The position numbers and the translations under genes are program-made. The notes beneath the pieces are model-generated. The model was not told the DNA's origin and did no database searches. It saw nothing but the letters and a program-made list of their open reading frames with translations. Positions 35,301 through 46,889 of a stretch of 64,000 nucleotides of DNA are shown here, one piece after another. The stretch comes from Notospermus geniculatus (taxonomy: Eukaryota > Nemertea > Pilidiophora > Heteronemertea > Lineidae), in contig NMRB01002350.1 in assembly GCA_002633025.1 (NCBI GenBank), positions 21,940 to 85,939 of the forward strand, read 5' to 3'. The first letter of the stretch is position 1. Each line of letters starts with the position of its first letter.

Positions 35301-35316
35301 TGGAGGGAAGGATTAG
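26312..35316 (+). CDS. AK5: AK5-type double adenylate kinase with long C-terminal tail (808 aa)
   Basis: Sixteen exons: 26312-26371, 26906-27107, 28203-28349, 28886-29061, 29653-29766, 29871-30062, 30247-30343, 30627-30851, 31380-31555, 32360-32473, 32645-32836, 33100-33180, 33510-33528, 33682-33777, 34554-34649, 34877-35316. They close in frame at 808 aa; human AK5 is 562. The N-terminus TTEDAKAYLSKREVPQLFE matches the AK5 docking-like helix. Kinase domain 1 is about residues 130-325 (GGPGSGKGTQC, LSMGDLLRE, EGYPRTLDQ, GRIDDN). Domain 2 is about 400-592 (GGPGSGKLTQC, LSMGDILKS, EGYPRNGAQ, DRIDDN). AK catalyses AMP + ATP to 2 ADP. Corresponding exons of the two domains have equal lengths (176, 114, 192 bases), evidence of internal duplication. 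After residue 592 come an acidic region and three repeats of SKKGSKPGSP in a Ser/Lys/Gly-rich tail with no human counterpart. Confidence 0.93.
29331..29592. mobile_element. 260-bp foldback element in AK5 intron
   Basis: Inverted arms of over 100 bp containing GGCCTCCACAGATGGCGTTG and its complement, with ATCGACGATG / CGTCGATCGT at the centre. Confidence 0.8.
30415..30470 (+). repeat. tRNA-derived SINE fragment with B-box
   Basis: Contains GGGTTCGAATCC, a clear B-box, but no convincing A-box or cloverleaf upstream. It lies in an AK5 intron. Confidence 0.35.
30910..31074. mobile_element. pogo-like MITE (165 bp)
   Basis: Starts CAGTGGAACCTCTCTTTAGG after TA and ends GGGAGGTTCTGCTG. The ends are inverted copies and share the CAGTGGAACC start with the 621-bp element at 23873. 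It lies in the AK5 intron before kinase domain 2. Confidence 0.65.
31231..31298 (-). repeat. tRNA-derived SINE head
   Basis: On the minus strand: GGGGCGGTCAGAGTGGTGCA (A-box region), then CAGGTTCAATCCC (B-box). Stems mismatch, so not a functional tRNA. Confidence 0.55.
31557..32302. repeat. About 20-bp minisatellite interrupted by a transposon
   Basis: Units around GGTCAAAGACCATAGCAGTA run from 31557 to 31847 and again from 32122 to 32302. The later part has a higher-order unit with GAGCATTGG. It lies in the AK5 intron between exons 9 and 10. Confidence 0.9.
31848..32121. mobile_element. 274-bp TIR element inserted in the minisatellite
   Basis: Ends AAGTGTTTTTCACATTGA and complement, with further inverted GGCCAAAGGTAC / GTACCTTTGGCC. 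TA on both sides; removing the element plus one TA restores the repeat unit exactly. The interior is non-coding. Confidence 0.9.
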
Positions 35317-37948
35317 GCTCGGTCTCTGTCTTGGATGCCAGTTAACATCATGGTATGGTATCTAGTCGGCTTGCAATGCACACTTCGCACCAATATCTAT
35401 TTGTGAACTGTGTTTCATTCAATTACTCGGTATTTCAGCTCAGAATATTATTGTGTTCTTGGTTGGAGAAACTGCTTGAAAGAGAATATGAAATATTATA
35501 GTTTCAGATATTTTCACTTCATGAATGTCTCTGTGGTCTGATGAGAAGATTTAGTCGATATCTGTCTTGTCTAAATGGTCCTGTGATGTAACACTTGTTT
35601 AAAGTATTAAACACACTCAAGCTCTTCAGAGAGGCGATCGTGTTGTGGAAGATTACTGTCAGAGTTAAATCGTAATGCACCATGCTATGCTTACATCATT
35701 GACTGTTCTTGGTAGTTTTGTAGTCTTGGTTGGGGACCAGCTTGACTGACAGAGTCGTATCTCCCAGGTCAAAGTGCTGGGAGACCGTAGATTGGCATGT
35801 CCGTCCCCTCTCCCTATACCCTACTCTTGCCCCATGTTTCATACCCTGTAATGCACTCCCATAACGTCTGTCCCACTGTATTGTGTAATTACTTCAGTAG
35901 AGATGATTTGTGATGTTTCATGACTTAGGGTACGGGTACCTGTAGTTTGGAACAGGGTTCCTAGCATTGCTGCTCGTCTTGGGCCAACGAAACTTCTGGA
36001 TGCTTTTTGCTGACTGCCAGTAGGTGATTGCAGTTCAGGCTTACAACAAAAACATAAGTTCCACAAAAGAGGAAATATCTTTGACCAGCAATAAGACTTC
36101 GATACTGTGTACTCTGTCCTTGTAGCAAAAATGTGACCCTGCACCATAAAACCAGTCGTAAGTCGCACGGAAAATGAGCCTAAACGTACTGACATGACTC
36201 CAGGAGATAAAGATAGAAGTAAAATCCTCAGACTTCACAATAGACAGACAACACTGGAATTAACAAATAATTTGGTCCCAACTTGCCAACCTCAGAACAC
36301 CTTATGACTGGTTTTGTGGTGGAGGGTCACAAATGCGTATTGCTTAACTTTACAATACATGTATTTTCCCCGATCACTGCACCACCATTTCAGGGAAATT
36401 TCATCTGAATATGAGCTGTGTTTTACAGCACTGTGGCCTGTGATGGTTCAATGACACAACTAGAGAATACCGTCAAACGTGCTTGTTCTTTTTCAGGTGA
36501 ATCCCAATGATAAACCAAGACACTTGTGGAGAAAGAAACAGACAAATGCAAATTGCTGCTGAATGGAAACTATAGTGTTCATCATGCCAAAACTTGTTCC
36601 CCTGAGTTCGAAAAATGGGAAATTGTGTCCGTCCAACAGCAAGTGAGGGGGATTTTCTGACATCATCAGGAAGGTTTTGTGCTACGTTGGGTCTGTGTGA
36701 TATATCTCAATCTGAAAGATCATAGAAACTTTTCATCACCCTGAAACGACTTTTGTGCAGATTTAGGTGTTCGACCCAACTTGTGGCTAGAATGGGATCC
36801 TGTCCGAGTTGCAGTCTTCATCTTGCTGTTACTAACAGTTTGTACATATCTCATTGATGTTAAATACCATCATAAATACTTTATGATGATTCCTTCCCTC
36901 CAATTCTTGTGGAATCGAAAGTGTGAAAGTAAGAATTGAGACCGTTGCACATGTTGGCTGTGGCCCTTGTAATTTACGATTTTCCTTGGCGTTCAGAACC
37001 CTGTACCCTCCAAATACCCTGTCTGTTTATAGCCGTCCATTTTACTTGTTAAGTTTCTCACGTGGAAGTTGTTGACTTGGGGAAGAAAGATTTTAATGAT
37101 ACAGTAGCGGGTATTGTATCATTTATGGTACAAATGAAATTGTTGACTTTACATTTTTTGTAGTAAATGTAGGAAATCTTACACGCTTCTATTGGTCTTT
37201 CACCAGGACTTGGTATCATATTCCTTATCATTTCTATTACTTATTGTACAGGTATATCTTACCAAGTTAAGGTGGAATGGGTTTATTTGACTCTTGTACA
37301 TTTGTATAGTAAATAGTTTTGTCTGTGATAAATTTATTTACAAAAAAAGCTTAAGAAAATTTTTAAAAAATATTCAAAATGAATCTAATACAAATGCTTC
37401 TTATAGATTATTATAATGTTGATTCCTATTCTACATCGTTCCGACATCATTTGATGTGCGTTTTCAGGGGATGTTGATGCCAGATGTGCAGTATACTGGG
37501 TACATGTAAATGTGAGTTTATCTTGCCTCAGGAAATACATGTCTACACGGGCAGCAAATTAACTTGAAAATCCATGACAATGACTATTAATTGATTGATT
37601 GATTGTTTCTGAAACGTCCTATTCTTAAAAGGCAAATGTTTTCATTAAAGTATTTCTTGAGGCTACAGAAATGAATTTGCTGTTGCATTCCATGTATCTT
37701 TCCGTCCGCAACAATGCAGTGCAATTGAGTGGAACCTGTCAGGGGACAGAGGCTGTCCCTTGATTTGAAACTTTATTGGAGATTATGCACATGCACTACC
37801 TACATGTACCATTGGAGTGCACAGCGCAGTGGGCAGCTCCAGTTTGTCGATGGCTTATTCTTCAGAGAAATTTATCCTTTTCATGGTTTGCTACTCATGA
37901 AACATGCCTGTACTCATCATCGTGAACCTTGTAAAGCTTGAAATAGAC
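35317..37948 (+). other. Probable long 3' UTR and downstream region of AK5
   Basis: AT-rich, without a gene on either strand that I can recognise. A strong AATAAA lies at 37949-37954. A 2.6-kb UTR is plausible but unproven. Confidence 0.35.
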
Positions 37949-37954
37949 AATAAA
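37949..37954 (+). terminator. Polyadenylation signal AATAAA
   Basis: Found in ACAATAAAATCATGCC; a candidate distal end of the AK5 transcript. Confidence 0.35.
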
Positions 37955-38025
37955 ATCATGCCAAATTTTACAACTTCACTCTCTGCCTAAATCTTTTCAC
38001 TACTCACTGCTCACTTCAGAGACAT

Positions 38026-38103
38026 CTTGGCAAGGTCAAAGTAACTTGGCAAGGTCAAAGTAATCTGGCAAGGTCAAAGTAATCTGGCAAGGTCAAAGTA
38101 ACC
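38026..38103. repeat. 19-bp tandem repeat, four copies
   Basis: Units of CTTGGCAAGGTCAAAGTAA with one-base changes. Confidence 0.85.
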
Positions 38104-38522
38104 TTTAAAAGACAGTAAAGTTGTCATGCCTACAAAAAATGTATATAAAGGATTCAGTTGGTTCTATTGTAGTAGGCCTACCGCATTGTAACAAAGTCTC
38201 GGTAAACAGAGGTTGGAGTAACACGGGAATGTGCTCTGGTAATAGAACTAGTTTAAGTGAAATGAGGACAATACTAGTTTGCCAATTAATCCAAACTTTA
38301 TTCTAGTTCACAATCAAACTATTCACACTGGTGTCACAGGTTAGAACTATTACACATTGTTTACCCAAATCTGATTCACAAAACCTGTGCAGAACTCGTG
38401 GATCGGCAAGTTGGACTGGTTCTGTACTCAACCAAACGACAGCATTGGGGAAGGACGGGAACTACTCAATTTGCTGATCCGCAGTTCCTGTTGAGCCCCT
38501 GTGATCTGAGGAACTGCTCCAC

Positions 38523-38665
38523 GAGAGATTTCTCATGCGAGTTAGCTCTCAACGGGCATGCCTTTTGGTTTCCTTGCGAGTGTATACCAAGACATATGTC
38601 GCGAACGACGACCCAAAGTTTTCTATGGTTGAGTTGTCCATCAAGTGCCAACTCGTGCTAGACAG
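38523..38665. repeat. Copy of the GAGTTGGCTCTC repeat family
   Basis: Contains TCTCATGCGAGTTAGCTCTC at the left and an inverted GTTGAGTTGTCCATCAAGTG segment at the right. The left end gives the uninterrupted form of the target of the 19495-19610 insertion. Confidence 0.6.
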
Positions 38666-39049
38666 TTCTCAGGTGCAGCAGGGCCTCAAGGTCCGGGAGT
38701 CACAAGATTTCGGGCTTATCTTTACACTGCACAGGCTAGGAGAACACGTTACTGACATGTTAGGATGAGATCTATTAGGTCCACATTAAGATCCTACACA
38801 CACCAACACTAGTATATTAGTCTAAAGTGAAACGTAATCAATAAATTTGATTGAAAAGCAGTTAGGATAATGGAAATCACATATTCAGCCCCAGTATTTG
38901 ATAACATGCACTCACTCCTTGATCTGACAAGCGACGAGGCACCATGGCCACGCCCAGCGTCAGTTCAACTATGTGTCTGACGACTATTTCCAGGCCACCT
39001 AATTCCACGCACACATCACATTTTGAACGAATCAACTATTCCACACGTG

Positions 39050-41800
39050 TTATAAATTTGGTGGCAGTGCTGGCTTCTTCCGTGTCGTCAGCATGAAAGA
39101 GTTCAGGTCTCCTAAACTAGGACGTGGAATCAGTCCGATCAGAACAGCAAGAGTGGCTGCGAGTCCAGTCTTCTTTGTGTCAACGCGATCTTCATCCACC
39201 ATCAACTGAAATACAGAACAACTCATCAATGTAAAGATCATTTGATGGGCTCTGTTTACTCTTGTCTTCCTCTCCTGATGACTGGTAGGTGGGCCTAGTT
39301 CTTGCCACGAGGTAGAAGTGTTTCTAATTTTTCTCCTACTTTACTACTGCAAATTTTAAGCCTGTCAAAGATTAGACACTCTCTGCACCCGATATGAAAA
39401 ACTTACCCTGTCCACTCGATGCTTGTAAATCAAGCCATCCTTTCCGACGTGGAATGTGGAAAACCCATCATGCCACCTGAAAGAAAAGTCAATTAGTAAG
39501 TGACTGCATAGCCCAATGGCCACTTCTTTTTCTTCCAAAGTGTTAAAAGCACTGCTCGTGTGATTTCGCTTTCAATGGACAATCCACCATTGTTGGTTAC
39601 CTTATGACTTACGCCGAGACCATATGGAGGCGTGACAGACAGACAGACAGACACAGACAGACAGACACATACACACTGACCAATGACACAAACAACAACC
39701 CATCAAATCTGAGAAGTCACACAATTTCCATCAACTTACTCTGATTCTTTGTCAACAGCATTCTTATACTGTCCAGGAAAGAACTTCCAGAACTTGAGAA
39801 AAGACGTGAGGGCGGGCAGACCATTGATACGCCACCGGATCTTGATTGTGTTGTCCTCTTCATGGTGAGTGATCTTCAAGATGTGAAATCTGACGTTGGA
39901 GAACTTGAAGTGAGCACCCATCTTGATCTTGTTGAGCTCCCAAGCATAGGCATTCAGGCCTCTGGAAAAGAAATATTTTGATATGAAGTGGATTTCAAAC
40001 ATTGTCAGTACCGGTAGATCAGTGAAAGGTCAACCAACACCCTCAGAGGGACATTCTTTCCTCCTCACAGCCAAATGCCACAATGCTCGTACCCCCAACA
40101 AACTTTGATCACATTCTACACTGACTCACCTAAATACTTGCTCTTCACCCCAATAATTATTCTCAAATCTCACATCCTTGTGATACATGTCGTAAGAATG
40201 GACCTTCACGAAGAATCTAAGGAACTCATGCTCTAATCTCTCCTTCACCTTCAGAAGGGTGTTCAAGTCAATATCATCTGACTTCTCCACATCTCCCGTC
40301 GATTTTGTTGAACAATGATACTCATCAACATCAGCTGGATATCGCATTGCTTTTGATTTTTCAGATGACACTGGCGATATTTCGGAGGATATATCACAAT
40401 TTTCATCAAGTACAAGCACCTCCTTCTCGCTTCGAAAGTCAAGGATTGAGGAATTGTCATTTGGCACTGTCTTGTATGGTACGACAGTGATCGGTGAACA
40501 TTCACGGATTATTAGGTCCCTTGGGTTGTCTATTACAATTCCTCGTGAACATTCGATATCTGGATCAGTATCAACTGCATCTGTTAGTCTGTATTCACGG
40601 AGAACATGACTTGGTTTATCATCAGAGCCGAGCCAAAACTCAAATCCAACAGAGCCAGTCTCAGTGTTATGTAGTACAATGTCATCAGCTGTATAGCTCA
40701 GAGGCTGAAGTATATTCCCCATGAATAACTGGTCTAAACAACTCAAACTGTCCAATTTAGAAACGTTCTTTTCACATGTACGTGATGTAGCATTCTCAGA
40801 TGGTAGAACACCCCTGGTGTCTATTTCTTGTGCCAGTACTTTTTCTTCATATTTTGAACTCCAATACCGCCCCAATACTGCCGAGTCTGTTGAGGTTGAA
40901 GGATGCACCTTTGGGAAGTGTTCTGGCACAAACTTGAAGTTATTTTTCTGACTTGAATCTTCTGGAAGCAGAGCCTTAGTCAACTTTTTCGTTTCAAGTA
41001 CCAAGGCATGGAGTCTGGATCCTACAGGAACGTGAGGGAGCAATGGGAGGCCACTAGGCCTGCCCTTCATACTTGAGTGGTGGGATACTAGAACCTGGAA
41101 AGAAAATCAGACCGGTCATCATGATGATGATGAGAGAGTGGTTTGTTGGCCAAATATTCGAATTCGTGAATATCGTGACTATGAGAACTTTTATCATGTT
41201 TATGTTATTTTAAGCTACAGACCGCACCGTACGCGGCGTACTTGTCAACGACATTCAGAGATTCAAAATACAATTATTTCCGATATTCATCTAGCCGCCT
41301 TCTTAGAAGGCCCACAGCTACGACCTACGTGGCACGGTAGCCCTATTTATTTTTATTCTGATGCTGCCATTGAATGATTGTCGCTGGCTTCTTCTCTCAC
41401 ACGCGACACAAACTTGACAACCATCTATCTAGCCTAACCAACAGAACAACATCAACATGCTGAAAAGTTAACTTCACAGATTGGTTCTGGTAGCCTACTG
41501 ACTGACAGTCATCAATTACAAGTCATGAGATGTATTGGAAGGATAAATACATTCGTCATTGTTACACTTGCGTAAAACATGAAAACATGGGGCCCCTGCA
41601 CTAACCTCATGAACACCGTGTACAGCTTGTGTACATGCCGCGTGCATGACCTCATGGCTGGCATCATCCCCATTTTCTGCAACGTTGTCAGTCACTTTAA
41701 CGTCAGATTTACACCCGTCAACGCTGGTGGATGTTGCACAATAACGAAATGAACATAGCTTTATAAAATTTGTGTTCCAAGGGCGAAGATGAAGGGCCAT
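39050..41800 (-). CDS. C6orf136: C6orf136 homologue, DUF2358 protein (535 aa)
   Basis: Five minus-strand exons, 41606-41800, 40130-41094, 39740-39961, 39407-39476 and 39050-39205 (TAA), close in frame at 535 residues. The start MALHLRPWNTNFIKLCSFRY is basic and amphipathic, a likely mitochondrial presequence. Residues about 347-490 hold the DUF2358 domain: YDMYHKDVRFENNYWG, GLNAYAWELNKIKMG, IRWRINGLPAL, then STFHVGKDGLIYKHRVDR. This order is that of human C6orf136, whose function is unknown. The 320-residue exon 2 is variable, acidic and Ser-rich. The segment LAATLAVLIGLIP near the C-terminus also has a human counterpart. The gene is divergent from DSN1, with 808 bases between start codons. 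Confidence 0.85.
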
Positions 41801-42608
41801 TTTTCACATATTTTGCAGAAAAAAATATGAGAAAACAAATCAGATGATAACGGAAGTGGGTCTTTGGGCATGCGCATTCTCTGTTGTTGGAGTTTCCGGT
41901 ACGTCTAATTTTGGTTCCATTCTTCGCCGCTCCACCCCGCGGCGCCACTGACGCGAAGTGGAGCCGTGGCGGATGTTTTGAATTTTTTGTTTACAAAATC
42001 TTCTTTTTTGCGGCTTTGAATGATGAATCGGGGTATCAATTATCAAAAGTTCGTATTCCAATCTACAAAGTCTTAAAATACAATGTTGGTTTTGTGAACA
42101 GCCGTCTATAATTCCTAGAATTCGTCTTTTTATTTCCCTCTTTCTCAGAGTACACAAATCGAAATACAAAACAAAACAACACTGTAGAATGACAGGAACT
42201 CCATTCTCGGATGTCCCTGTCTGTATCTATTCTCGGACAGATGACCTGTCAGATAGCAACATGCTTGGCCAAGTCAGTCCTGATATTGTAGATGATGCCT
42301 GCCCCTGCTGCACCGGCTGCCTCTCATGGCATGGGTGTAAAATCGAGAGCCTAAAATGAAAACTCGGCGGCGGTCGGTCGGTGGCCGCCGGTGGGGCGGG
42401 GGTGGGGGTGGGGGGAGACAGACACAGCTGTCAGACCATGGTCTGGAGGAATTATTCCTCCAAGGTGAAGGTCAGACTAAAGTTTTCATGTTTTGCTTTT
42501 TCAGGCGACTTCTGTCATGTTTCTTTGTTGATGGTAGGCCTAACTCTTCTGCATCACATCACCTAGTTTCTCCTCCTGACGTTCCCTTGTTTGTATAATC
42601 TTATCAAG
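41801..42608. promoter_or_regulatory. Shared 5' region of C6orf136 and DSN1
   Basis: About 0.8 kb separates the two divergent ATGs. It includes a CG-rich patch (GCCGCTCCACCCCGCGGCGC) at 41926-41945 and a G-rich run at 42393-42415. No TATA box is evident. A bidirectional promoter is inferred from layout only. Confidence 0.4.
42393..42415 (+). promoter_or_regulatory. G-quadruplex-type motif upstream of DSN1
   Basis: Four G runs (4, 5, 5 and 6 G) separated by single bases, on the DSN1 sense strand, 194 bases before its ATG. It would form a very stable quadruplex in DNA, or in the 5' UTR if transcribed. Confidence 0.6.
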
Positions 42609-45606
42609 ATGGTGTTTACGAGAAGTGGAATGAGTAGAAAAAGATCTCTTTCCCCATCAGATGAAACAAGGACGAGCAAGAGGGGATCTCTAAGTGGAGA
42701 AGGCAGCAAGGGGAGAACCTCTCTCCCTGCTAAGTTGGATATATCTCGAGGACAAGATGTTGAAAATATTCAAAGTGTCACAAGAAGTTGCAAACGCGGG
42801 AGTTCCTCAAATGATGATCCTCCTGTTTGCAAGGGAAAAGACAATCTTATGATACCACCTGCAAAAGAGTCGACTGACCGCAGCACCCGGTCCTTGGTGT
42901 CGGACTCTGATTGTACAAAAACTGTTTCACCAGCACCTGAGGTCGATGTGAAGTCATCTCAAAAAATTCCACAAGTTGTGCCAGAAATCCGTGTTGGCTC
43001 CGAAGAGACAACATCCTTCAGTGTCAGCTCTCAAGAGACTATATCCGAGTCCGATGTTTTTCCAGCATCAACCCAGAGCTCTCAAAATAACACTCAAGAC
43101 TCGGAAGACATTTCTTCTCAGACAACAAGCCAAGGGTCGGGATCACAGGAATCTGCTCTGGCTCCGACGGCGTCTGTAGCTGGTGTCCAAGAGACTGGCT
43201 CTGAGAATGCTGTTGCTGAGAACTCACATCATAGTAGATCCAGGGGAATGGCTACCGGTACATTAGAAGTGCCGCAGGCTGCTGTAGATGAGGTTGGTAG
43301 AGAACCAGGAGGGATCTGATCATAACAAAGTTCTCACTTTGTTGAACATTTCCATCCAAAATGTTTTCATGCCGGTAGTACCGGTAAGCTTGTCAGTCTG
43401 TGGAAGTGTACGGTACTAGTATTTTGTTTTACAGATGATATCGCCACCTCGACCAAGGTTATCCTCCTCAAAATCCCGCAGGAAGTCGCGAAGACGATCA
43501 AGCTTTGCTGTGGGGAGGAAGAGTGAAGTGAAAGGACCATCAGTCTTGCCATCTTCTGGTAAAATATGACTTATGAATGAGAATGTATCTGAAATAGGAC
43601 CCTATGCTGCTGGCATCAAGGGTGTAGCTTTGTTGATGATCATTCCTACTCTCCCGTCCCATTGGTTGCCTGGTGTTCACACAAATATCTCATACCCTGA
43701 ATCGTTCAGTCCCTCAGCAATTTGAAAGGGGCCGTTCGTTTTTGTCACTTGAGGAATCTGAGTTGTGATCCTTGGGAAAACGGAAAAAGCTATGCACTTG
43801 CAAATTGCATAGCTTGCAAATTGACGAAAACGAACAGCCCAATTCCATTATGAGATCTGATTCAGGTCGTTCAGTTTAATTCAGTTATGATATGATGTGA
43901 GATTGTCATTCATCTTTCATTCAGAGATCTGTAAGACGATCCCCAAAGATTTGCCGGAAGAAGAAAGGCTGGCCAGGCTGCACCAGTTACTGATCCAGGT
44001 AACTTCAGTTCAAATATGAATGGAAGTAGTTAATCCCTGAGTGGAAAACAACATTGCCATCTTCCTATCATTCCTTGTATTTTCAGCGGACAGTCCAGAA
44101 AATGGAGGCTGAGGCCGAGGATGATGAAGGTTTTACTGAGTTTAAATCAGAGGTGATGGAAAATATGGAAAACTGGATACAGCGGATGAAGAGAGAAGGG
44201 CAGTTTAAGGATGCATGCACTCCAGGCAATAGGTAGAGTCAGGACTTGATTTCAGGCTGTGTTAGGATCCATTACTTTGATAATCAGTCAGCTGGCTACC
44301 ACAAGCCATGCAGTGGATTTCCCTTCAAAAGCCACTTGTATTGGCTCAAAGATAAGATCCCCAGTCTACATTTATTGTTTTTCTTTCAGCTTATTACCCA
44401 ACCCCATCAACATAAAGAATGAGAAACGAGTGAATATTTATAACGAAGCAATTGCAAAGTAAGTCACTGTTGAAATCGTTGGTCATCTGAACGAAAGATT
44501 GCAAAGTGGTTTTACTGGGGACAGTTACTGGTAGTTTGCCTCCTCCTGGGTAAGTAGCATAGTATGACAACAGCATTTGAAATGTTAAAGGGACGATTGG
44601 TTTTTGCAGGCTGAACAAGGAACAAGATTGCTGGAACCAGTTGTTGAAGAAAAGAGAGGACCAGGCGAGGGAGGCTAAAAAGTAAGTTATCACTTAGGAC
44701 TGGTGCAACGTCTTTTAAAGCAAATCCTATTTCTGCTGATTACTTAATAAGTAGTTAGCAGAAATAGGATTTGCTTGTGTCCAAGTCGATCTGAAGAAAG
44801 CCTACAGTGGCAAATTCACCTTTTCAAAGTGTTGCGTTTTCATCATCGGCTTACAACATTCCATTTACAGAATGTACGAAAACCAGCCAGCGTACGTCGA
44901 GATGGAGCGCCCAGCCAATCTCACCGCAGCGGAGAAAAAACTTCTCGATGGCAAGTTGGATTACAGAAAGCAGATATTGACGAAGTTGAAAGTCAATATG
45001 GACTTCGCTCAAATGTTTGTAAGTACCGTACATCTTCTTCGTGATAGTCAGTGATGTTTTTGAAGGAGGTTCTATCCTGTGACTCTTGGTCACGTTTTGA
45101 AGGCTATCACTTATTGCTTAGGGTCCACCCGCCACATTATACCTGGGTATGTGATGACCAACGCAAAGTGGTAGGCCACGGTCTCATGTTCACATATTAC
45201 TGGTATTCCTTCTTGTCAATAGGTGGAGAAGTTGGAGATGACAGTGAAGAGGATGACAAGGTATCATGAGAAAGCTACCAACTGTATCAAAAAACAGTCA
45301 GAGAATTTAGGTGAGCTATCTGCTGTGGAAGTGATGGAAGAGTCAAACCACAACTCCACCAACAAGACTGTCCAATTGTCGTTGTAGACTGTTTGACATT
45401 CTCAGTCCAATGCTGCAGTCATTCAGTACCAGGGCCAACATACCCCGAAAACCCAATCAGATCTAATAAAATTACTTTTTAAGGCGTAGTACACGTTCTC
45501 TGACATGGCTAACCACGGTCAATCTTTTTGTCATCTTCCAGGAGGTCAACTCTTCCGAGATGTGCCTGATCCAAAGGAAACCATATCTGCTCTCCTCAAG
45601 GATTGA
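42609..45606 (+). CDS. DSN1: DSN1, MIS12-complex kinetochore subunit (489 aa)
   Basis: Nine exons, 42609-43292, 43435-43558, 43925-43998, 44087-44232, 44390-44458, 44610-44681, 44871-45018, 45223-45310 and 45542-45606 (TGA), close in frame at 489 residues. Residues 1-228 (exon 1) are disordered and Ser-rich. Exon 2 has a basic patch SKSRRKSRRRSSFAVGRKS like the Aurora B sites of human DSN1. Exons 3-8 give the Mis12/DSN1 helical region (EERLARLHQLLIQRTVQKME, NWIQRMKREGQF, DCWNQLLKKRED, KLDYRKQILTKLKVNMDFAQ). DSN1 links CENP-C at the inner kinetochore with NDC80 through MIS12/PMF1/NSL1. The C-terminal PDPKETISALLKD ends inside a minisatellite. I chose the first ATG in the ATCAAG context; an in-frame second Met follows at codon 7. 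Confidence 0.88.
43731..43845. repeat. Small MITE in DSN1 intron 2
   Basis: GGGCCGTTCGTTTTTGTCA at the left is mirrored by TGACGAAAACGAACAGCCC at the right. Confidence 0.6.
44718..44776. repeat. Hairpin in DSN1 intron 6
   Basis: AAGCAAATCCTATTTCTGCT and its near-complete complement separated by a short loop; about 59 bases. Confidence 0.8.
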
Positions 45607-46598
45607 AAGGAGTCATCAGAGACTGCTCTCCTCAAGGATTGAAAGGAGTCATCAGAGACTGCTCTCCTCAAGGATTGAAAGGAGTCATCAGAGACTGCTC
45701 TCCTCAAGGATTGAAAGGAGTCATCAGAGACTGCTCTCCTCAAGGATTGAAAGGAGTCATCAGAGACTGCTCTCCTCAAGGATTGAAAGGAGTCATCAGA
45801 GACTGCTCTCCTCAAGGATTGAAAGGAGTCATCAGAGACTGCTCTCCTCAAGGATTGAAAGGAGTCATCAGAGACTGCTCTCCTCAAGGATTGAAAGGAG
45901 TCATCAGAGACTGCTCTCCTCAAGGATTGAAAGGAGTCATCAGAGACTGCTCTCCTCAAGGATTGAAAGGAGTCATCAGAGACTGCTCTCCTCAAGGATT
46001 GAAAGGAGTCATCAGAGACTGCTCTCCTCAAGGATTGAAAGGAGTCATCAGAGACTGCTCTCCTCAAGGATTGAAAGGAGTCATCAGAGACTGCTCTCCT
46101 CAAGGATTGAAAGGAGTCATCAGAGACTGCTCTCCTCAAGGATTGAAAGGAGTCATCAGAGACTGCTCTCCTCAAGGATTGAAAGGAGTCATCAGAGACT
46201 GCTCTCCTCAAGGATTGAAAGGAGTCATCAGAGACTGCTCTCCTCAAGGATTGAAAGGAGTCATCAGAGACTGCTCTCCTCAAGGATTGAAAGGAGTCAT
46301 CAGAGACTGCTCTCCTCAAGGATTGAAAGGAGTCATCAGAGACTGCTCTCCTCAAGGATTGAAAGGAGTCATCAGAGACTGCTCTCCTCAAGGATTGAAA
46401 GGAGTCATCAGAGACTGCTCTCCTCAAGGATTGAAAGGAGTCATCAGAGACTGCTCTCCTCAAGGATTGAAAGGAGTCATCAGAGACTGCTCTCCTCAAG
46501 GATTGAAAGGAGTCATCAGAGACTGCTCTCCTCAAGGATTGAAAGGAGTCATCAGAGACTGCTCTCCTCAAGGATTGAAAGGAGTCATCAGAGACTGC
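45587..46598. repeat. 36-bp minisatellite that begins in the DSN1 stop region
   Basis: About 28 visibly identical units; each contains GCTCTCCTCAAGGATTGA then AAGGAGTCATCAGAGACT. The first unit overlaps the last codons and TGA of DSN1. The array runs into an assembly gap, so the copy number is a minimum. The unit length divides by 3, and several frames stay open by that fact alone. Confidence 0.97.
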
Positions 46599-46889
46599 NN
46601 NNNNNNNNNNNNNNNNNNNNNNNNNNNNNNNNNNNNNNNNNNNNNNNNNNNNNNNNNNNNNNNNNNNNNNNNNNNNNNNNNNNNNNNNNNNNNNNNNNNN
46701 NNNNNNNNNNNNNNNNNNNNNNNNNNNNNNNNNNNNNNNNNNNNNNNNNNNNNNNNNNNNNNNNNNNNNNNNNNNNNNNNNNNNNNNNNNNNNNNNNNNN
46801 NNNNNNNNNNNNNNNNNNNNNNNNNNNNNNNNNNNNNNNNNNNNNNNNNNNNNNNNNNNNNNNNNNNNNNNNNNNNNNNNNNNNNNNNN
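46599..46889. other. Assembly gap (291 N)
   Basis: Unresolved end of the 36-bp array; the true size is unknown. Confidence 0.95.

Noticed and set aside
45587-46598. CRISPR-like array (36-bp repeats)
   Set aside because: Units are directly contiguous with no unique spacers, and the locus is in an animal genome.
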